A DNA stretch of 64,000 nt from Aplysia californica (taxonomy: Eukaryota; Mollusca; Gastropoda; Aplysiida; Aplysiidae), in assembly GCF_000002075.1 (NCBI RefSeq), contig NW_004797536.1:911331-975330 (forward strand), read 5' to 3'. Position numbers and translations under genes: made by a program. Shown piece by piece: positions 57,201 through 64,000 of this stretch. Numbering within the stretch: the stretch's first letter is position 1; each line of letters starts with the position of its first letter. The notes beneath the pieces were generated by a model that saw only the letters and a program-made list of their open reading frames with translations, had not been told where the DNA came from and did no database searches.

Positions 57201-60200
57201 CGAGGGGCATGTGGACATGGTGGGGTTGACTACTAACAGAACTTGCCACTGGCCGGGTCGTGGACTGAGGCTGAGACAGAGAGCATGGGGTGGAAGCTGA
57301 GGACCTCATAGAGCTGTTGCTAGACGACCGAGCGTGGACAACTTCCCCCTCGGCCGACGCCGACCTTGACATGTGGGAGGAAGCTGGTTGCGCTTCTCCG
57401 GGTCTTTGAGGGACACCAGACATTGGCTGTGTGGAGACTGCAGGGGAGGGGGAGGGGTACCGCTGCGGTCCACACTGGCCGGTTTTCTGCTGAGCAGACA
57501 TCGCAAGCGGCTGGGCCAATGGAGATTTCCTGTGACCACTCATAGACTCTTGTTGCTGGTGGCGACCAGTGGACACTTGACCACCAGACGCTGGCATTTG
57601 TTGACTGGTCAAGGATGCTTGCTGTTGCTGAGGTCCAGGTCTTGTCAGGGTCCTCCCTGCGGCCAGCAGACGGTCCTTGGAGGTGACACGGCGCACGGGC
57701 TTGTCGCTGTTGTCCGAGTCTGTGCTGGTGATGCTGGACCTGAAAAACACATGTACACTCAGTTAGGAAATGTCTGGACCTGACGCACGCACGCACAAAA
57801 ACACACATACACGCGAGCACACACATACACAGTCATCAAATATCAGAACTTAACACACACAGTCAACAAAAGTCAAGTCAGAACATTACATAGACATGTG
57901 AACACATAGAGTTGTTTTTTAAAACATGACACAGACTGTAAACACATGTACACACACACACACAGTCGACACTTTGCACGACACTACCACAGGAATAAAC
58001 TACGAAACTCTTTGTATTTCACTGGTGTCAGATCTCATTTTACCACACAACAAAGTCACGTACGCACAGCAGATTAGAAGTGTTAAAAGAGAGTAACAAA
58101 CACCCAAAAAAAAAGGAGAAACAACGATGATAGACGTTTTATAGACAAGAAAGAGCAAATCACATCAGAGCGCCCGCCAACCACCCACAAGGAGTCCTTA
58201 AACCCTTCCCACGAGGACACAGTGAAACAGACTGTCGACCTACCGCTTGCCGCTGTGAATGCTGCCATCAGATGAACCATGACCCGAGGTTCGCTTGAAC
58301 AAACTGCGAGACTTGAGTAGGCAAGAGTTGTGCTTCTTCTGAGCGTAGACTTGAGCCTTGTTGGAAATCTCTGTCTGATTCATGGCCTCCTTCAGGCAGC
58401 CTGCACAAAGGGAACAAACATGAAAACACTCTTGAGAAATTACAATATTGCTGTGCTTAAAGTTAAAGTTTGCTGGAAAACATTACTGACCCAGGACAAC
58501 TTGTTCTTGAAGTTTGCAAGAAATGTTGTGACATTGGAAGCTGTCTTACTCTGCATCACATTAAAATATACCTTCCACCTCCAAACATTTTGCTACAGGG
58601 CCTACTTCACAACTGTTCAGATTTTGACAATGCAACACTAAGGGGAGAATTGTTAAGCTCACACCATATAACTTATTACTTCCTGGGCCCTGTAACTTTT
58701 AAGTATATTATCAGAACATTTCTTTTGTACCCGGCCATAGACAGCGTAAGATCTTGTCAGTAGTACGCAAGTGTTTCAGCGCTTGAGAGTGACAGCTTGC
58801 ACTGTATGCTTTCCAGGAAGTTGAGAGTATTTCAGAGTGCTATCAAGTCTGCTGGGCCAGGTAATAATATATATATTGTAAAGAAAAGCACATAGAGGCT
58901 TGCTTTTGAGCAGGGACTTGTGCTATACAAATGGTATTTATTTATCATTATTTTTGCTCACTGGCCTCTTCCTCTCAGCTAATGCTACACTTTGACTGCT
59001 GCTTATGCTTTTTAAAAGTGTATGAGAAAAATCTCCACGAGCGTTGAAATGACAAACTGCGTCAGAGAATAAAGTGAGACTACTCACCAAGCGCACTATC
59101 GCAGTAGCATAAAGCGGCATGAAGGTCTTCCTGTGTCTCAGCCAAGATGCAGTTGTCCATCAGTTCATCAGCCTTCTCACACATAGATACGAAATAGTCG
59201 TTCTCAACTTCTGAAAAACACACAAAAATAAACATTTGATGAGAAAGCCATCCACAAACAAACACAAACACATCCTCGGAAAGTCACAAAAAAAGAACAT
59301 TTGATTAGAAAGTCCCATAAAGAAAAACACAAACATAATTAGATAAGAAAATCCTACAGTCAGTGAGAGAAAAACAAACACTGAAATTAAACTATACAAA
59401 AATAAAGACTGGTCAAAACTACATTAGGAGAGACCACTTGGAAAGTTTTAAAGTCTAATATATTTCTCTCCAAAACCAAGAAGAAAAAAATACTGTTATC
59501 TCTGCCACATTAAATGAACAAAGTAATACGGAACAGTTCTCACCATCTTTATCCAAACTGTCAATTGATGGTTCTTTATGGTGGGACGACTTCGAAACTT
59601 GGAAGGCTGCAAAATCTGGAGGACAAAGGGAGGGAGGTTTATAAGACTACCAGAGGGACAGAGAGGGAGGTTATATTCACTGGCAAACAGACAGAGAAGA
59701 GGGTGCTATACACTATCAGACAAATAGGGAAGGGAATTATATCATCATGTACATTTTTTTTAGTAAACATTTTACTGTGCTTGCAACAAAATTATTAGGT
59801 CATAAAAGAGCCAAAGATTAGAGGTGTTACAAAAGAGTAACAAACACAAAAAAGAAGGGCAGTAAAGGACGATAGATGTTCAATAGGAAAGAAGGAACAA
59901 ACTACACCAGAACACCCACCAACTACCCTCTAATAAGCAACACAACCACAACTTGACAACAACAAACAAGGAGGGAACCGTTGACCTACTTTTGGGCGGA
60001 ATGGGTGGTGGCCTCCCCTCCCTGGTGGCCGGGTCTGCCGAGGGTAGCGGTGAAGACACTCGGGCGGGGCTGGAGGTGGGGGTCAAGTCTTGGGGCAGAA
60101 TCTTCAGGATGTCTTCTTGGCTGCTTTCTTTGATGGGGTGCATCACCTGGTAGGTGAGAGGAGGGGGGGGAGAGATGGACACAAGAATTTTAATAATAAT

Positions 60201-63200
60201 AGATAGCATTTGTATAGCGCAAATACTCGCTCAACAACAAGCTGTATGCACTTTACAATCTATACTATATTTATAGCAGTCTGAACCAACAATCTAACTT
60301 CCCGAGAAGCATAGAGTGCTGCCTGTAATACATGTTGGCCTAAGAAAAACATTATAGTAGAGGTTGCTTTTATTGTTTTTATTTTTTTGAGGGGGAGAGA
60401 GTTGTTTGTTTGTCTTGTTGGGGAGGGTTTGTTTGGTTTTTTTGGTGTGTTTTTTTTTTTTGGGGGGGGGGTTATTGTCACTGCAACAGTTCTCTATATG
60501 GGATAATTTAAAACAACAGTAAATCTATGAGATGACTGACAATTAACAGTTAGATCTACATGAGATAACGGATGACAAAAGTTCTCCAAGAGTCAACTTA
60601 CTTTCCGTTTCATGAGTGTCTCGTACAAATGCCTGCTCATTTCCTCTTTAGAAAGTCCGGACAAATCCTTCCCAGAAGACTCCTGCGAGGCAACAGCGGC
60701 CGAGTAGACCTGAGGGTTGGGGGCAGTGAAGTCACTGACCAGCTGGTGAGGTGGACGCTCCAAAAACTGGGGACAGGAAACGAAGGAAACTTTAGGACAG
60801 CGTTCAGGAGCAGAAATGTTTTTCTAACATGATAATTTATCTCAACTTTTTCTATCATCATAATTTACCTCATCTTTTTCTAATCTTTTTCTATCAAGAT
60901 AAACTACCTCATCTTTTTCTATTATCAATTTACGTCATATTTTCTATCCTTTCTTTTATTATAATTTACCTCATCTTTTTCTATCATCATAATTTTTTAT
61001 CATTACAATTTATCTCATTTTTTTCCTAGTCATTTCATCTTTGTGAATCTGTCATCAATTACCTTTAAATCAATGAATATCCTACCTCTACCATCTCTCT
61101 TTCACATGTCAGACGAGGGATAGACCAGAGAAAGAGGAAGTCAGAGGTAACAAATCTAGGTCATATGAAGCAAGAACAGTTTTGGAGATAGGAAAAGGCG
61201 AGGCTAATGTTGGCCCAATGAAAAACAAAAAAACTCTGTGTATGTAGAGTGTGCGTAGCGTGCTGCTCCTACACAGACAAGAAGACAGCATGTATATAGT
61301 GTGTTACCCCTACACAGACAAGAAGACAGCATGTATATAGTGTGTTGCCCCTACACAGACAAGAAGACGGCATGTATATAGTGTGTTGCCCCTACACAGA
61401 CAAGAAGACAGCATGTGTGTAGTGCGTTACCCCTACACAGACAAGAAGACAGCATGTGTGTAGTGCGTTGCCCCTACACATACAATGACAAGAAGAAAGC
61501 ATGCACACTGCATGCCATTCCCACCTGTGGGTTGAGGTTCCGTGGCACCACCATACTCTTGCTGATGAAGTACTGCGTGTAAGGGTCGACAGTCCCACTT
61601 CCCGTAGAGCTGGAACTGTTACGGTCACTGCTGCCATAGCCCGAGTCCTTGTGCGAGCCGATGGACACGTTGTCAAATGACACATCAGTAGGCACACCTC
61701 CCTCGCTGTGCTTAGAGGCCAGCAGTCGTCCCATCAGACTGTCCGACTCGATGCTGGAGCCGCTGGTGTGGCTGGCTGTACTGTGCGTGGACGGCTGTCG
61801 CTGCAAGCCCTGGTGTTTGAGGATACTCTCCACCATCCGACGGTCGATATACATCACTTTGTCATCGCGGAACTCTTCAGCCCGCCGTGGGATGGCTTCA
61901 CTCCCCGCTACGGGACCACCACTGGTGGCAGAATCAGGCTGCTCTGACGGAGATTTCAGCGTCTCTCCAGATTTTGATTTCTTTTTCTCCGCTTTCTTCA
62001 TTTCTTTTTTAAGTTTCTTGGACTTTTTGTCTGCGTCTGTAGATTTCTTCGAGGCTGCATCCTTGGATGAGCTTAGCACTGCTTGTTTGACTGGAGCTGG
62101 TGGGGGGAGGCCACGGGGTTCAGAGCTCGAGACCGGAGTCCTACTTTCATCTGTTCCATAAAACTTGGGATTTGAACCAGGCCTCTGATCAGGGAAGGAA
62201 TGAGAGCTGCTTAATGAGCCCGACCTGTTGATGTCAGCACCATCGTGTAGTGACCCCTGTTTCATGTGTCCAGATGTCGAGTCCACTGACATTTCCTTCT
62301 TCCGTCGTGGGAGAGTGGCTAGGCCAGACTGTACGGGAGTGTGTGAGTGAGACAAGCCATCCGGGTGGTCATAGTTCGAACCTGCCGCAGGCTTCACAAT
62401 CGTGTGTTGTTTTTGTGGCTGGATGTCTTGCCCAGTGTCTGAGCCATACGCCTCGTCCCCGCCCTGAGACAGAGCCCGCTGGCGGATGTGAAGTGGGTGT
62501 CCTGCGTTCAGGCCGTGCTGGTAGAACGCTGGTGTCACGCCAGCCTTGGGTGGCAGTGCAGGGGGTGGTGAGTTCAGATCTTGGGGTGCATAACCTTGAC
62601 TCCTGTAGTCAGGTGGAGCGACCCCTTGAGGGTGCGAAGGGTCCATTTGATACCTCACTACATCTGCCCGCACAGGATCTTTCCGGGATCTGGAGAAACT
62701 TTCTTTCCTCTGGGCATCTGGGTAGCCTCTCATGTTGGGTGTGAGTGGCAGTTGGCTGGGTTCGAACCCGTTTAGCGAGGGCCTCCGGTACTGGTCACTC
62801 GTTGACAGCGTGTAGTCTGAGTAGTTGTCTCCGTGGCCATCAGGCTGAGCATGCTGAGGCTTAGCGCTGAGCGGCTGCTGCTGAGACACAGGCATCATGG
62901 GCCCTGGGACCCCCGCCCCGCCCCCAGCCTGACCTCCCAGCCGCGGCTGATGTTTTCCCTTGTTGTCAGGTTTTCCCGACATGGCGATGAGGAAGCTGGG
63001 TTGCCTGCTGTGCTCGCCCGACGTGGAGGAAGTGCTCGAGTCGTCGCGCCACTCGGCTGTGCTGGGGGTCACTGAGCGTGCCCGGGGGTACCCTTGATCT
63101 AGCGCTGGGGGGGACGGCTCTGGGTTGGGTGTGCGGGATCGGTGCTGCGACTGTTGGCTGGAGATACTCTCGTGGGTACGGTCCAGGCTGCTTTCTTCCT

Positions 63201-63857
63201 CAGGCCCCCCTGGAGAGTAGACATGAAAAACGGTCAACATCTGGTTCAAAATATCTGGGTTCAATCATAACTACCACACATTCAAAGTTTGGTTCAATAT
63301 ATCTTTGTTAAAATACAGATACCATACATTCAATCTATGATTTAAAATATGCAGATGAAATCATACCACACATTTGATCTTTGGTTCAAAATATTGAGCA
63401 AATAATCTCCTTGAGCACAAGAAATATTCTTAATCATTTACATTTCAAGAAATTTTATGACTAAAAGTGAAACTTTGTTCATTTTTATGCTATGCTCTGG
63501 GTATTTAATTCCATTGGTTCCAAGCAAGATCATTTCCACCAACCACTACAAGGGACTATGGTCAAGGCCATGAGCCCTGGCATTGTCACGTAGACATGCA
63601 TGAGCATCAAACTATTTTCCCTTCCTCCTCCTGTTCCCTCTCTCCCTCTTTCTTCTTCCTCCTCCCTCCCCCCTCCCCCCAATGTCCTAACCAACCATCC
63701 ACTCACCTGGAATCCCATAACCAGGGGCCATAACTCTCTTCTTGGGTGCAGTTTCCACGGAGACAGGATCTGCCTTCGGGTTTGCGTAGAGCAGGAGCAG
63801 CGGCTGGTAACGTCCCTTGCTGCACTTGTCCACCACATGTTCCCAGCGCGGGCCGAT
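50661..63857 (-). CDS. USP53/USP54-like protein (Drosophila echinus relative), 3' part of gene
   Basis: Exons in gene order: 63,707-63,857, 61,525-63,209, 60,602-60,766, 59,990-60,146, 59,544-59,615, 59,088-59,210, 58,244-58,400, 55,680-57,739, 53,932-54,035 and 50,661-51,281. Every junction is GT-AG with matching phase; together they give 1,764 codons plus stop. The 5' part lies beyond the right edge. The first exon holds the end of the ubiquitin-specific protease fold ([23 protein letters not shown]), characteristic of USP53/54. The rest is long and disordered, with SH3-type proline motifs ([16 protein letters not shown]), a helical segment, and a C-terminal C-x2-C-x11-C-x2-C motif. USP53 in vertebrates sits at tight junctions; echinus acts in fly eye cell survival and shape. 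Catalytic residues lie outside the window, so activity cannot be judged. I did not place its poly(A) signal. Confidence 0.9.
52764..53920. repeat. Pair of ~85-bp direct repeats in the last intron
   Basis: Copies at about 52,764-52,846 and 53,838-53,920 share ACTATGTGTG, CACACA, and AGACAACAGTGAGGTCT. The second ends 12 bp short of the exon donor at 53,931. The stretch between them has no recognised gene. Confidence 0.6.
53932..54035 (-). CDS. Short penultimate exon of the USP53/54-like gene
   Basis: It lies between GTTTGCTGTAG and GTAAGTATATG and encodes [20 protein letters not shown] then [14 protein letters not shown]. Without it the phase 1 donor of the preceding exon cannot join the phase 0 acceptor of the last exon; with it, both fit. 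Confidence 0.75.
54290..54690 (+). repeat. Minisatellite, 45-bp unit
   Basis: About seven copies contain GTGATTCTAGTGCTTGTATC and ATTACTTCTACAATTTAAGG. Because 45 is a multiple of three, both strands stay open and mimic a repeated 15-residue peptide. This lies in an intron of the USP53/54-like gene. Confidence 0.95.
55190..55665 (+). repeat. Minisatellite, 34-bp unit
   Basis: About thirteen copies contain ATTGATTAAGTCAAAAG and AAATCTAGCATCCCCAA. The array abuts the donor of the big 55,680-57,739 exon (within ~15 bp). Confidence 0.95.
55680..57739 (-). CDS. Large exon (~686 codons), Pro/Gln/Ser-rich tail
   Basis: It starts [20 protein letters not shown] and ends [11 protein letters not shown]. 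The content is low-complexity, with one [10 protein letters not shown] motif and several R-x-x-S sites. The long plus-strand open frames across 56,300-57,800 are mirror frames of this biased composition. A 34-bp minisatellite starts 10-20 bp beyond its donor. Confidence 0.85.
58075..58192 (-). mobile_element. SINE-B copy, 3' truncated
   Basis: On the minus strand it shows GTGGGTGGTTGGCGGGCGCT, TGTGATTTGCTCTTTCTTGT, TTTGTTACTCTCTTTTAACA. The shared tail is lost. It ends about 50 bp downstream of an exon. Confidence 0.7.
58244..59615 (-). CDS. Three exons coding the conserved helical segment
   Basis: Exons 59,544-59,615, 59,088-59,210 and 58,244-58,400 join in phase to give a run through [60 protein letters not shown] and [20 protein letters not shown]. 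The spacing of Ala, Leu and Cys suggests helical hairpins like those of MIT or TPR domains. That resemblance is mine, by eye, and not a database hit. Confidence 0.85.
58728..58955 (+). mobile_element. SINE-A copy, 5' truncated
   Basis: It starts in the SINE-A body (GTACCCGGCCATAGACAGCG) and includes CTTTCCAGGAAGTTGAGAGT and the tail GCTATACAAATGGTATTTAT. The tRNA head is missing. Confidence 0.75.
59755..59940 (-). mobile_element. SINE-B copy, short subfamily
   Basis: On the minus strand it shows GGTAGTTGGTGGGTGTTCTG, TTTGTTACTCTTTTGTAACA and a decayed tail with GTTGCAAGCACAGTAAAATG. It ends about 50 bp before an exon of the USP53/54-like gene. Confidence 0.75.
60192..60330 (-). mobile_element. 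SINE-A tail fragment
   Basis: The minus strand reads AACTTCCCGGG-like body, then a tail AGCGCTATACAAATGCTATC-like end with ATTATTATT. Only the last ~140 bp of the family is present. Confidence 0.65.
60825..61035 (+). repeat. Degenerate minisatellite, ~25-bp unit
   Basis: Units contain CATAATTTACCTCATCTTTT and TTCTATCAT, about eight copies, in an intron of the USP53/54-like gene. Confidence 0.8.
61250..61485 (+). repeat. Minisatellite, 41-bp unit
   Basis: About six copies contain CTACACAGACAAGAAGACAG and CATGTATATAGTGTGTTGCC. It lies 40 bp from the exon 61,525 donor. Confidence 0.95.
61525..63209 (-). CDS. Large exon (561 codons), disordered region of the USP53/54-like protein
   Basis: It runs from [15 protein letters not shown] to [11 protein letters not shown]. 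The sequence is Ser/Pro/Gln-rich with a basic, Lys-rich block ([20 protein letters not shown]), a [15 protein letters not shown] helix, and a block [16 protein letters not shown] that resembles the conserved SGY.SSD block in USP53/54. The two largest exons of this gene carry about 70% of its visible coding sequence. Confidence 0.85.
63210..63706. other. Intron of the USP53/54-like gene, no further feature
   Basis: It shows a loose repeat of TTCAAAATAT/TTTGGTTCAA-type sequence near 63,240-63,400 and a C/T-rich stretch (63,615-63,685) before the donor. Nothing else was recognised. Confidence 0.5.
63707..63857 (-). CDS. Exon coding the end of the USP catalytic domain
   Basis: It is flanked by CCCCACAG and GTGAGTG and encodes [20 protein letters not shown] then [15 protein letters not shown] and a basic linker [13 protein letters not shown]. 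The [18 protein letters not shown] block is the last strand and helix of USP53/54-type catalytic domains. It is the first exon of the gene visible in the window. Confidence 0.9.
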
Positions 63858-64000
63858 CTGTGGGGACGAAACAAAGCCATGCTATATATAGTCACAACAT
63901 GACACAGACACAACACCACACTATATATATACAAACATTAACAATAACCACACTATAATAATGTATAAGACATACTAATAATAACCATGGCTACATAAAG

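Noticed and set aside
56631-57783. Long plus-strand frames across the USP53/54-like large exon
   Set aside because: These are mirror frames of the G/C- and Ser/Pro/Gln-biased coding strand, with no splice or homology support.

Overview
The window looks like nuclear DNA from an invertebrate animal, most likely a lophotrochozoan and probably a gastropod mollusc. The grounds are intron-rich genes with GT-AG junctions, protein families shared with vertebrates (NFU1, UPF0728/C10orf53, USP53/54), abundant tRNA-headed SINEs and MITE-like repeats, and many minisatellites. I found no bacterial, organellar or viral genes. Four host genes were assembled by hand from exons whose reading phases agree at every junction. 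The exact species cannot be named from the sequence.

Layout. 1-12,690 is repeat-rich with no gene I can support: SINE copies, several inverted-repeat elements, AGATCT-type simple repeat and a decayed LINE. 12,691-26,264 (+) is an 11-exon gene for a 572-residue acidic protein with two RRM-like segments and an RGG-rich tail; a minisatellite starts directly after its stop codon. 29,740-32,004 (-) is a complete three-exon UPF0728 gene (92 residues). 32,987-43,526 (+) is a complete eight-exon NFU1 gene (286 residues), the mitochondrial iron-sulfur scaffold/carrier. It lies head-to-head with UPF0728, start codons 982 bp apart. 43,784-50,660 is intergenic, with two mobile elements inserted in one minisatellite. 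50,661-63,857 (-) is the 3' part of a USP53/USP54 (Drosophila echinus) gene: ten exons, 1,764 codons, with the 5' part and most of the catalytic domain beyond the right edge.

The four genes do not form a pathway. NFU1 acts in mitochondrial Fe-S assembly, the USP53/54 relative is probably a junction or cytoskeletal scaffold with a ubiquitin-protease fold, the RRM-like protein is a probable nuclear RNA-binding factor, and UPF0728 has no known function. The only regulatory link suggested by the layout is the short divergent spacer between UPF0728 and NFU1.

The most unusual material is in the repeats: a 1.7-kb element with 31-bp perfect inverted ends that carries seven copies of its own end motif; tRNA-headed SINE subfamilies that share one 3' tail; a tandemly doubled inverted-repeat element with a tRNA-like core in NFU1 intron 1; and a patch of palindromes built like fused transposon ends.
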